Origin: Paenibacillus sp. FSL H7-0331
GTDB lineage: Bacteria; Bacillota; Bacilli; Paenibacillales; NBRC-103111
Assembly (NCBI RefSeq): GCF_001956045.1
Contig: NZ_MRTH01000081.1
Span: forward strand, 1 to 11,571
Length of the DNA stretch: 11,571 nucleotides
Direction: 5' to 3'
The notes beneath the pieces are model-generated. The model searched no databases. It had not been told where the DNA came from and worked only from the letters and a program-made list of their open reading frames with translations. The position numbers were made by a program, and so were the translations under genes. Below are positions 1 through 5,400 of the stretch, piece after piece (positions within the stretch are counted from its first letter, which is position 1; each line of letters opens with the position of its first letter).

Positions 1-266
1 ATCCCTTCCTTTTCGGTCTTTTCTACATCATTACCCGAATTGGTCGGTTGTTTAAAACACGAGTTCATTCTATATAGGTTTGCAATAGTCAAAAGCTGTT
101 GAAGTGCTTCATCGTAACGTTCCAGATTATTCATAGCTCTTGCCAATAAACTGACCGTATCATAATCTCTGTCTGATTGGGGGATTTTCATAATATTATC
201 TACTATTTTTTCATGTTCATCTTCTTGATGCCAAATAATAAGTTGTGCGAAAGGGTCTTTTTCCAT
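1..266 (-). CDS. TPR-like protein, 5' part; runs off the left edge
   Basis: The frame opens with ATG at 266 and stays open to the window edge (88 codons seen). A purine-rich AAAGAGG lies 7 bases before the ATG. The product begins MEKDPFAQLIIWHQEDEHEK and continues with IPQSDRDYDTVSLLARAMNNLERYDEALQ in separate stretches. This matches the opening of a Firmicutes TPR family, where an acidic DEHxKI helix is followed by a first TPR unit with LARAxNNLxRYxEAL. Such repeats form helical hairpins that bind other proteins; no enzymatic role is implied. After residue ~62 the sequence (TIANLYRMNSCFKQ) no longer looks like the next TPR unit, so it may be divergent or damaged. It overlaps the upstream TPR gene by 50 bases in another frame, so the two may be translationally coupled or be one gene split by a frameshift. 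Confidence 0.6.
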   Translation of the reverse strand, partial: MEKDPFAQLIIWHQEDEHEKIVDNIMKIPQSDRDYDTVSLLARAMNNLERYDEALQQLLTIANLYRMNSCFKQPTNSGNDVEKTEKEG

Positions 267-633
267 CACTCTGCCTCTTTTCGTTTGTAGGATAGTAACA
301 CTTCCTAATCGTTTTACCAACTAAGCGCGGTGTTCCACAGAACTGATTAGCTAAGTCATGCTCTTTTAAAGCTTTCTCCTGATTCCCTAAATACCAATAC
401 ATATTCCCCAAATTTAAATGTCGTTCAGCTAGTTCAAAATTGATTTCCAGTGACATTTGATAGTATTGTTTTGCCTTTTCGTATTCAGCAATCTTTTCGT
501 AATACAAAACCAAATAATTAAGGCAATTAGCTTCGTTTTCATCCCCATTACTGCAAGCTGATTCAAATTTTTCATAAGCTTCTTGGTAATGTCCATTGGC
601 GTACAGTTCATCGCCTTGTTCATATAAGTTCAA
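217..633 (-). CDS. small tetratricopeptide repeat (TPR) protein
   Basis: 138 codons. The likely start is TTG at 633, with AGGTG about 10 bases upstream; no ATG in frame is better placed. Residues 1-90 make two to three TPR units: GDELYANGHYQEAYEKFESA, then NYLVLYYEKIAEYEKAKQYY, then LNLGNMYWYLGNQEKALKEH, each with the A/G-x-Y-x-x-A-x-x-x-F/Y pattern. There is no signal peptide or membrane segment, so it is probably a cytosolic protein-interaction scaffold; the partner is unknown. Residues ~105-138 are basic and low-complexity and lie over the start of the next gene, so the natural C-terminus may have been shorter or altered by a frameshift. The next gene downstream is also TPR-like, so the pair may be a duplicated unit. 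Confidence 0.7.
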   Translation of the reverse strand: MNLYEQGDELYANGHYQEAYEKFESACSNGDENEANCLNYLVLYYEKIAEYEKAKQYYQMSLEINFELAERHLNLGNMYWYLGNQEKALKEHDLANQFCGTPRLVGKTIRKCYYPTNEKRQSDGKRPFRTTYYLASRR

Positions 634-659
634 TGTATTTTAGCACCTAAATTAAGGAT

Positions 660-665
660 ATTATA
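660..665 (-). promoter_or_regulatory. possible -10 element for the TPR gene
   Basis: Read on the minus strand this is TATAAT, 26 bases before the TTG start at 633. No convincing -35 hexamer lies 16-18 bases upstream, so it is a weak candidate. Confidence 0.25.
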
Positions 666-803
666 CTATGATTGGACCCTAAAAAGGCCATATAAATGAG
701 ATCACCTTAAATTTTTAATCCCAGGGCGAACCATAATATTTTAAAGTTTTCATTGATTCCACATCCAAATATTAAATGCATCCGACAAAACACCAAATTA
801 TAA

Positions 804-1144
804 CATTTCAATATATGGAATACGCTGGACCAGGCGCTTGGGGCTGTACCGGGCGCGACTCCCATGCTTCACAGCGATCGGGGTTTTCAATACACCTCGT
901 TAGCCTTTAAGAAGCGGCTGGACAAAGCAAACATGACTCAGAGTATGTCACGTGTTGGCCAGTGCATAGACAACGGATCCATGGAAGCCTTTTGGGGAAC
1001 CCTGAAATGCGAAATGTATTACCTCCAGACATACAAGAACTAAAGAGGGACATTGAGGCGTACAACCATTTTTATAACAATGAGCGGTTTCAGGCAAAAT
1101 TAAACGACCTCAGTCCCGTGGAATTCAGGGCTAAGGCCGCCTAA
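804..1144 (+). pseudogene. IS3-family transposase (OrfB), C-terminal remnant with frameshift
   Basis: The translation after the stop at 801-803 reads LDQALGAVPGATPMLHSDRG and later SMEAFWGTLKCE, which is the C-terminal half of an IS3-family DDE integrase-like transposase. The second acidic catalytic residue is the D of HSDRG (codon 876-878). The final E is in MEAFW (codon 984-986). The first catalytic D and the whole N-terminal part and OrfA are missing. After YLQTYKN the frame hits TAA at about 1037-1039; coding resumes in another frame as ELKRDIEAYNHFYNNERFQA and runs to the usual SPVEFRAKAA end at 1144. The gap fits loss of about 10 bases between two AAG copies. It cannot be functional. 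It is a resident scar of past IS activity in this accessory region. Confidence 0.88.
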
Positions 1145-1164
1145 TTGCTTTTATTTATTTGTTC

Positions 1165-1189
1165 TGTCTACTTGACAGGGTGCAGTTCA
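1165..1189 (+). repeat. probable right terminal inverted repeat of the IS3-family remnant
   Basis: About 20 bases after the transposase stop lies TGTCTACTTGACAGGG followed by TGCAGTTCA, ending in CA as IS3-family elements do. Its partner, expected as TGAACTGCACCC, is not in the window, consistent with loss of the left half of the element. The exact boundary is inferred. Confidence 0.5.
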
Positions 1190-1218
1190 CCATGTCAGCA
1201 GCCTCGTTCTGTTTATTT

Positions 1219-1246
1219 ATTGAGCTATCGTTTTTCGTTTGCGTAG
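1219..1246 (+). repeat. degenerate copy of the GTTAG-core intergenic motif
   Basis: ATTGAGCTATCGTTTTTCGT followed by TTGCGTAG aligns loosely with the motif at 9140-9166 and 9687-9714 (consensus TTGAGCTATTGTGTCCCG then TTAG). It is the most decayed copy. It sits between the IS3 remnant and the 3' end of the DUF1801 gene. Confidence 0.35.
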
Positions 1247-1255
1247 TACAAATGA

Positions 1256-1594
1256 TTAGAGAGAACTGGAAGCTTGAACAAGAAGCCTAGCTAGCATATT
1301 GTAGTCGGGCGAATCACCTTCACGAATTTTGAGCCATTTCCGCTCAGCTGGGCCATCAAAACCCTTCGGGACTTCCAGACCGTTAGCATTCATAATCATA
1401 AATGCAATGGCGTCCTTGGATGGGGAAATCACCGCGGCATAATGCCCATTTTTAAGGAAATGTGGCTTCTTGTATTGAATCCGTTCTTCAACCTCGGGAA
1501 TGGATTCATGGACCATCTGGCGAAGTTGATTGGAAACTTTAACCTGCCACGGCTGATTAAGGCTTTCGATAAAAGAGGTGACCTCATGGTTCAT
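1256..1594 (-). CDS. DUF1801 domain protein
   Basis: 112 codons from ATG at 1594. AAGGAAGGAG lies about 12 bases upstream, a long but usable spacing; nearer GTG and ATG triplets are in frames that stop at once. The product carries the DUF1801 (YdhG/frataxin-like fold) pattern along its whole length: VTSFIESLNQPWQ, then LRQMVHESIPEVEERIQYKK, then the FMI and LEVPKGFDGPAERKWLKI segments. Length is close to the usual 110-130 residues, so it appears intact. The family is small and cytosolic; an iron-binding role has been suggested for relatives, but the function of this branch is unsettled. It is transcribed alone, between a degenerate repeat at its 3' end and a family A repeat upstream of its promoter. 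Confidence 0.85.
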   Translation of the reverse strand: MNHEVTSFIESLNQPWQVKVSNQLRQMVHESIPEVEERIQYKKPHFLKNGHYAAVISPSKDAIAFMIMNANGLEVPKGFDGPAERKWLKIREGDSPDYNMLARLLVQASSSL

Positions 1595-1709
1595 TGGTGC
1601 ACATTGCTCCTTCCTTTGAAAATTTCATCTCAATTTTAGTAATCCCATACAAACCGCATGTTAATAAAGGCATTGTCGCTTGAAATGCCATCATCAATCA
1701 CCTAAACCT

Positions 1710-1718
1710 ATTATAGCA
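1710..1718 (-). promoter_or_regulatory. extended -10 promoter for the DUF1801 gene
   Basis: On the minus strand this reads TGCTATAAT, a perfect extended -10 box, 116 bases before the ATG at 1594. There is no clear -35, which an extended -10 can tolerate. Confidence 0.45.
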
Positions 1719-1747
1719 AATAAATGGCAGCTAGGTTTCTTTTCGAT

Positions 1748-1840
1748 TGCTATTATACAAATCTCCCGTTACTTGAACGAACAAATAGAGGAGCTGCCAC
1801 GAGGTAAGCTCCTTCACTATCGTAACCCGTTAGTTTAGGT
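1748..1840 (+). repeat. family A intergenic repeat (hairpin with GTTAG core), copy 1
   Basis: The central part AGAGGAGCTGCCACG (1787-1801) recurs at 11412-11426. It forms a hairpin from GGAGCT and AGCTCC. An outer pair GTTAC (1769-1773) and GTAAC (1822-1826) can close a longer stem. It ends with CTATCGTAACCCGTTAG. The copy at 11374-11466 has the same order of parts over about 90 bases. It separates the DUF1801 gene from the 104-codon gene, whose stop codon begins 11 bases after the repeat. It could act as a terminator or as a mobile or recombination sequence. Confidence 0.65.
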
Positions 1841-1850
1841 TTTTTACAAA

Positions 1851-2165
1851 TTAACTCGCTCCCGTATGCTTTACCAGCGTCATAATAATGTTTTTTCCTT
1901 CTTCAGTCAGAGTATAATACGTAACGTTAATTTCAATCATCCCTCCATTCCAAACAGTCACGAAGAAGGACTGCTTACCCTCATTAGCAATGCCTATTAG
2001 TCTGAAATTAGGAAACGTAGCTTTAGGTTGTCCCGCCATAATATCTGCATTTTGATGAGTATGTTTTAAACTTTGAATTTGTTCTTTGTTTCGAATAGGG
2101 TTTCCAACAGCATTCCATTTCACATTATTTACAGAGATCTTGTCCAATCTTCCGTAGAATTTCAT
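1851..2165 (-). CDS. hypothetical protein, 104 residues
   Basis: The ATG at 2165 overlaps the stop of a 35-codon ORF (ATGA). The product starts MKFYGRLDKISVNNVKWNAV and contains FPNFRLIGIANEGKQSFFVT and WNGGMIEINVTYYTLTEEGK. It is mixed charged and beta-rich, with no signal peptide, membrane helix or recognised motif. I do not recognise the family. There is no good ribosome site before the ATG, so it probably depends on coupled translation from the ORF above it, or the two were once one frame. It is downstream of the methyltransferase gene in the same direction. A family A repeat lies just past its stop and may end the transcript. Confidence 0.55.
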   Translation of the reverse strand: MKFYGRLDKISVNNVKWNAVGNPIRNKEQIQSLKHTHQNADIMAGQPKATFPNFRLIGIANEGKQSFFVTVWNGGMIEINVTYYTLTEEGKNIIMTLVKHTGAS

Positions 2166-2269
2166 TGACGCAGTTTTACTTCAATTTTCTCAACCCACAG
2201 GCAATCATTTAAAAGCCACTGATGCGTATAATATAAAGATTGCGGTTTATATAAACGCAGATTACCCAT
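2162..2269 (-). CDS. small ORF of 35 residues coupled to the next gene
   Basis: It opens with ATG at 2269, 11 bases after the methyltransferase stop, and encodes MGNLRLYKPQSLYYTHQWLL, then NDCLWVEKIEVKLRQ. Its TGA overlaps the ATG of the 104-codon gene. GGTG lies just before the start, a poor ribosome site. Tight spacing on both sides suggests it is either a real small gene in a three-gene operon or the N-terminal part of the following protein separated by a one-base shift. No family recognised. Confidence 0.35.
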   Translation of the reverse strand: MGNLRLYKPQSLYYTHQWLLNDCLWVEKIEVKLRQ

Positions 2270-2279
2270 TAATCACCAA

Positions 2280-3086
2280 TTAAAGTTTTCTTGCTTTAAA
2301 GACGAAGGACAGGGGAAACAATTTCGCATTGAAAGCAGAATGATATTTCTGTTCAACTTTACTCTCACTTTCAAGGGTTTGTTTATCAGTTTCTTCTATC
2401 ATTTCCTCAATAAAAAATCCAGCTTTAGATAAAGCGTTAATATACGTTGAAATTTTCCTTTTGCTGAGTGAAACATCAAAACCGTATTTTTCAAACGTAA
2501 AAAGATTTTCATCGTAATAAGAGCTTTTAACTACAAGATTATCTTCTTCAATTTCCATACATCTCATAACAGGGTGATCCCAGCTAAATATAAAAGTACC
2601 ACCCTTTTTTAAATAGGATGCAATTAAATTAAATGTTTTTTGTAAATCGGTAGTCCAGCCGATTGCATATATTGAATATACAATATCAAAATAACCCATC
2701 GGTAAACCTGGATTCTCTTCCATGGGACTATTGAATAAATGTGCTTCATATCCGCAATCTTTTAAATAACGGGTTGTATTTTCAATTTGCTGTGTTGACA
2801 TATCAAGTCCCCAAAGTTCTGATGCATTATGGTCACCATGATATTTAAGAGAGTGCCCACTTCCACAACCAATTTCAAGAACTTTTTTACCAGACACATC
2901 GCCAAACAAATGTAAATCTTCTTCGGATGGTATCAAGCATCCGAGTGTTGGGAGTGCAGTTACACCGACCCATTTGTCAGCAGTATTATCCCAAAACTTT
3001 TTATTTTGTTCTAAAACCCCTATATTATCAAGAGTGTTTTTTCTTGAATTTAATAATATATTGCTCTTTACGACTGAATCCTTCAT
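2280..3086 (-). CDS. class I SAM-dependent methyltransferase
   Basis: 268 codons from ATG at 3086, with GAGGAGGAG 4 bases upstream. The Rossmann-type methyltransferase core is complete: motif I VLEIGCGSGHS (residues 69-79) binds S-adenosylmethionine, D95 in LWGLDMS is the acidic residue expected to hold the ribose hydroxyls, FDIVYSIYAIGW is at 133-144, and LKKGGTFIFSWDHPVMRC at 159-176 matches the post-strand-5 region. It transfers a methyl group to an unknown substrate in the cytosol. Residues ~185-268 form a variable substrate-binding end, so the target (small molecule, antibiotic-type compound, RNA) cannot be told. It heads a likely operon with the 35- and 104-codon ORFs. A strong promoter and a palindrome between promoter and ATG suggest control. 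Its DNA is AT-rich, fitting transfer into the genome. Confidence 0.9.
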   Translation of the reverse strand: MKDSVVKSNILLNSRKNTLDNIGVLEQNKKFWDNTADKWVGVTALPTLGCLIPSEEDLHLFGDVSGKKVLEIGCGSGHSLKYHGDHNASELWGLDMSTQQIENTTRYLKDCGYEAHLFNSPMEENPGLPMGYFDIVYSIYAIGWTTDLQKTFNLIASYLKKGGTFIFSWDHPVMRCMEIEEDNLVVKSSYYDENLFTFEKYGFDVSLSKRKISTYINALSKAGFFIEEMIEETDKQTLESESKVEQKYHSAFNAKLFPLSFVFKARKL

Positions 3087-3118
3087 AATACTCCTCCTCG
3101 ATAGTTAATCTTTAGTTC

Positions 3119-3130
3119 GTAATATATTAC
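3119..3130. promoter_or_regulatory. candidate operator palindrome in the methyltransferase leader
   Basis: GTAATATATTAC is a perfect 12-bp palindrome, placed about 10-20 bases downstream of the expected start point of the promoter at 3149-3176 and 32 bases before the ATG. The position fits a repressor site, for example of TetR or MarR type. No regulator gene is adjacent, and AT-rich palindromes can arise by chance. Confidence 0.35.
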
Positions 3131-3148
3131 AAATGCATCATATATGTA

Positions 3149-3176
3149 ATTGTAACAGGTTCCATTTTATGGTCAA
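3149..3176 (-). promoter_or_regulatory. sigma-A type promoter of the methyltransferase operon
   Basis: On the minus strand -35 TTGACC (3171-3176) and -10 TACAAT (3149-3154) are 16 bases apart, each one base off consensus. TG lies one base before the -10 (TGTTACAAT). Transcription would start near 3141 and give a leader of about 55 bases. Confidence 0.6.
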
Positions 3177-3182
3177 TATGTA

Positions 3183-3205
3183 ATTATCATGCCCGTTAGC
3201 TGAAT
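3183..3205 (+). repeat. GTTAG-core intergenic motif
   Basis: ATTATCATGCCCGTTAGCTG shares CCCGTTAG with the end of family A at 1827-1834 and with 9702-9709. It lies just upstream of the methyltransferase promoter and 30 bases from the transposon-like remnant. Only the core is conserved. Confidence 0.4.
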
Positions 3206-3242
3206 GCCTTTCGGGTAAATTTACTATATGACCTTGTCAGGA

Positions 3243-3320
3243 ATCGGATTATTTTCTTGGCATAGTTCGGCAATCGGATCACATTCTTGACACTTAAAAA
3301 TGACAAGAATGTGATCCGAT
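3243..3320. repeat. left cluster: three ~20-bp sites
   Basis: Site 1, ATCGGATTATTTTCTTGGCA (3243-3262), and site 2, ATCGGATCACATTCTTGACA (3273-3292), are direct copies 30 bases apart. Site 3 (3301-3320) is the inverse of site 2, with 17 bp perfect and one mismatch in 20. Sites 2 and 3 form a strong hairpin with an 8-base loop. Confidence 0.85.
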
Positions 3321-3322
3321 AA

Positions 3323-3583
3323 AATAAAAAAGCCTCGATTTGCGCGGATACTAATCGCACTAGATTCTTGTCACCCGACATCTGTGTCCCCTCAATAACG
3401 GAGCCAGCAGTGTTCGTGCCAGAATCGTCGTTCAAGGTGCCGAACGCGCTCATCGGTCTCGAGATGGGAGCGGTGCGGGATGAATATGACGTGAAGCGGT
3501 GGAGAGGAGTCGTCCGGCCGTTCGAGGAGTGGAATCGGGACCATACGCTGGGTTCGGCAATACGAGCATCCCTTCGGAAATAG
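3323..3583 (+). other. unrecognised reading frame between the transposon-like ends
   Basis: This frame is open from 3323 to the stop at 3581-3583. It contains ITEPAVFVPESSFKVPNALI, then YDVKRWRGVVRPFEEWNRDH, then TLGSAIRASLRK. It is more GC-rich than the flanks and reads like real protein, ending exactly where the right repeat cluster begins. There is no ribosome site; TTG at 3368 is the only plausible start. It is most likely the 3' piece of a gene once carried by, or belonging to, the element. The reverse strand is also open over part of this stretch (to 3392), so the coding strand is uncertain. Confidence 0.3.
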
Positions 3584-3728
3584 GGTCAAGTTCATGTCCA
3601 ATATCGGAAAAGGGATCAAGTTCTTGTCTTTGGGTTTGGACAAGAACTTGATCCCTTAAAATGAAGAACCTACGCTAGGCGTGGGTTCTAATGGGGCTAT
3701 GTTCTTGTTGACAAGAACTTTATCTCAT
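3582..3728. repeat. right cluster: four ~19-bp sites
   Basis: AGGGTCAAGTTCATGTCC (3582-3599, diverged) and AAGGGATCAAGTTCTTGTC (3610-3628) are direct copies. GACAAGAACTTGATCCCTT (3639-3657) is a perfect 19-bp inverse of the second with a 10-base loop. GACAAGAACTTTATCTCAT (3710-3728) is a diverged copy, which also pairs with GTTCTTGT at 3701-3708. Confidence 0.85.
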
Positions 3729-3753
3729 TCCCGACGTTCTCTTTTTCTAATAA

Positions 3754-3783
3754 TAAAAAAACATCGCCCCCTTGGCGATGTTT
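3754..3783 (-). terminator. rho-independent terminator after the hydrolase remnant
   Basis: AAACATCGCC (3759-3768) pairs with GGCGATGTTT (3774-3783) around a 5-base loop. On the minus strand the stem is followed by a run of T (the A-run 3754-3759 on plus). The plus-strand exit has only TTTAAA, so the minus direction is favoured. Confidence 0.8.
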
Positions 3784-3807
3784 AAATAGTCAACTTTATT
3801 TACATAT

Positions 3808-4647
3808 TTATCCACATAAACTATTTTGAAATGAGGAACGTCTTGACTGGCAACAAGGAATGAACAATTTTTCGATAACAATATTTAGAACGCGGAATGT
3901 CAGTTGACAGCCCGCGTTCTTATAAATCTGCAGGAACTTATATAGAATTCTTGAAAATATCAAGGTTTTGACTTCATCTTGCTCGAAGGTACTGTGCTGG
4001 GAATTTTTTAAAAAATATCTTCGATATTGGATCACAAAAGCATTGTACCCTTTTTTGCTTATCACCCAGGCATACGGAAAGCCTTCATGGATGGAACCGA
4101 CATAGGAAAACCCTCCACCCGGTCTTATCATGGCAAACGGTTTACCCGGCTCACTCCTGAAGAAAAACAGACCGTTTGACTCCTTGGAGGGATCCTCTCC
4201 CTTTTGTTCTTCGGTGTAGAAATCGTAGAAGATTGTTCTGCCTTCGTTAACTTCATCGATCATATGATTGATGACGCCCAACGTCGTGCTGGGATCTATA
4301 TGGTTATGGTACGGCAGGAGCCAATCAATACTATCCAACCGCATGTCATCTCTAATACGGCTATTTCCACCGGGCAGAATGAACTGCCCAAAACCTTCGA
4401 ACGCCGGATGATTGATAACGTCGAGATCCAAGATATTTTCGGTTACGTGCGTAGAACTTTCGTTCTTGCTATTCATGGCACCACCCATTTTAACGCCCTC
4501 GCTTGGCACTGCTTCGCCTGATGCCGATATCGTCCTGTCAGGAACAACTCGACTGCCGGAATCATTCCCTGTGCAGTCGGTCAGCAGTATCAGCGATGTG
4601 AGCAGCAATCCGATAATGTTGAAAAAAGGCTCTCCCTTTTTGTTCAC
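3808..4647 (-). pseudogene. alpha/beta-hydrolase (esterase-type) lipoprotein, truncated before the catalytic residues
   Basis: The frame opens at TTG 4665, but GTG at 4647, with GGAAGTGG before it, gives the expected lipoprotein start MNKKGEPFF followed by a hydrophobic stretch and LLTDC. The middle matches secreted alpha/beta hydrolases of Firmicutes: ILDLDVINHPAFEGFGQFIL, IDEVNEGRTIFYDFYTEEQK, then the oxyanion-hole type RPGGGFSYVGSIHEGFPYAW and KKGYNAFVIQYR. At codon ~215 (near 4021) similarity stops. The tail RYFLKNSQHSTFEQ onward is basic, cysteine-containing and unrelated, so the nucleophile GxSxG motif, the Asp and the His are absent. It should be inactive as an esterase. The lipobox has D where G, A or S is expected before Cys, another sign of decay. 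A good terminator follows the stop. Confidence 0.75.
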
Positions 4648-4686
4648 TATTCCACTTCCATTCAAGGCTTCATCATAATCTTAACT

Positions 4687-5079
4687 CTTGAGTACCGCTA
4701 CAACCTGCAAGGCGGCCCGCCTTCACCTCGTCGATGGTTTCCCGATAACGACTGCCGGGACTGCGTCGGTGATACGGCGCTTCAAATCAAGGGACCTCGT
4801 AAGGATGCCGGATTCGTAAAAGACTGCACGGTCACCTGGTTTGACTTGAATCTGATCCGCCAAGTCAAGGTCATCAACCGGGCGATTAAAACCGGGCTGA
4901 TTGTGAAGTATTAAAAGAGCGGGAAGCTCGTGATTAACCGGATCCCGGAAGCAATCCTACAAATTAATGAAGCCATCGAATCAGGGTGCTGCCTTGATCT
5001 TTTTTTGTTTTCCGCGAACGCCGCAATCCCCGGTTTGCTCCGGGAGCACACCGAGCCGCAGAATGCTCGATGGAAATGA
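4687..5079 (+). pseudogene. unrecognised gene remnant with in-frame stop
   Basis: From 4687 one frame reads LEYRYNLQGGPPSPRRWFPD, NDCRDCVGDTALQIKGPRKD, then AGFVKDCTVTWFDLNLIRQV and KVINRAIKTGLIVKY, before TAA at 4912-4914. The same frame continues with KSGKLVINRIPEAILQINEA and stays open to TGA at 5077-5079. There is no start codon with a ribosome site; the 5' end is missing and probably lost at the junction with the hydrolase remnant. Codon use is GC-rich, like the SLH gene and unlike the AT-rich accessory genes. Several cysteines occur (DCRDC, KDC). I do not recognise the family. A weak hairpin with a T-run at 4980-5007 suggests the original gene ended there, and that what follows is chance extension. 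Confidence 0.4.
4980..5007 (+). terminator. weak terminator-like hairpin
   Basis: ATCAGG (4980-4985) pairs with CCTTGAT (4992-4998) with one bulged base and is followed by seven or eight T. It would fit the end of the gene remnant upstream; the stem is short. Confidence 0.35.
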
Positions 5080-5283
5080 TTTTTTGTCATAATGTAGCGC
5101 ATTTTCCGACCATACAGGAAAACGGAGCGTCTGCAGAGCATAAAAGAAACTTTTGTCTGTCGGAATGTCGAATAATTGCCGAAAAACCGAACTTTAGACC
5201 GAATTTATAAAGAATTTATATATTTTTAATATACTATAATAGGTATAAAGACCTAAATGTTTATCCCATTTCGTTTGCTAGCG

Positions 5284-5292
5284 TGCTATAAT
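5284..5292 (+). promoter_or_regulatory. extended -10 promoter of the SLH gene and its ~100-base leader
   Basis: TGCTATAAT is a perfect extended -10; the -35 region is poor. A second TATAAT lies at 5235-5240, so two start points are possible. Transcription from the first gives a leader of about 100 bases (5299-5400) with an AGGGAGGAAA tract but no riboswitch I can name. The rest of 5082-5400 is AT-rich and holds no gene. Confidence 0.5.
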
Positions 5293-5400
5293 AAATCCCG
5301 TATGCTGGAGAGGGAGGAAACAAGTACAGAGAACAATTACAAATTTGTAGTTTAGAAGTATGGAAGATTGACATCTTGAGATTCAATTTAGGAGGAACAT

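Larger units (their letters stand above)
3235..3728. mobile_element. collapsed transposon remnant with multi-site ends
   Basis: Two clusters of related ~19-20 bp sites, in direct and inverted order, lie about 260 bases apart. The left sites contain GACAAGAATGTGATCCGAT; the right sites contain GACAAGAACTTGATCCCTT, identical at 15 of 19 positions. TGTCA at 3235 and TTGACA at 3709-3714 could be the tips. Repeated transposase-binding sites inside both ends are typical of elements with rve-type DDE transposases (IS21, Tn7, Mu relatives). No transposase or ATPase gene remains between the ends, so most of the element is lost. Family assignment is inference, and no target-site duplication was recognised. 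Confidence 0.5.

Noticed and set aside
3392..3643. 83-codon minus-strand frame in the transposon-like remnant
   Set aside because: It starts inside the right repeat cluster and includes the repeat palindrome as coding sequence, so it is probably an artefact; kept only as a doubt about the strand of the 3323-3583 frame.
3235..3728. CRISPR array
   Set aside because: The repeats are few, irregularly spaced, partly inverted and diverged, with no uniform spacers or cas genes.
3882..3922. Terminator from AGAACGCGG / CCGCGTTCT hairpin
   Set aside because: There is a 9-bp stem but no T-run on either side, and it lies inside the open frame of the hydrolase remnant; it may be a relic of the foreign tail.
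4204..4678. Two plus-strand open frames opposite the hydrolase remnant
   Set aside because: The minus-strand reading gives clear hydrolase motifs and a lipoprotein start; the plus-strand frames have no ribosome site or recognisable sequence.
5366..5399. Promoter from TTGACA near 5369
   Set aside because: No -10 box follows at 16-18 bases; that position is occupied by the ribosome site of the SLH gene.
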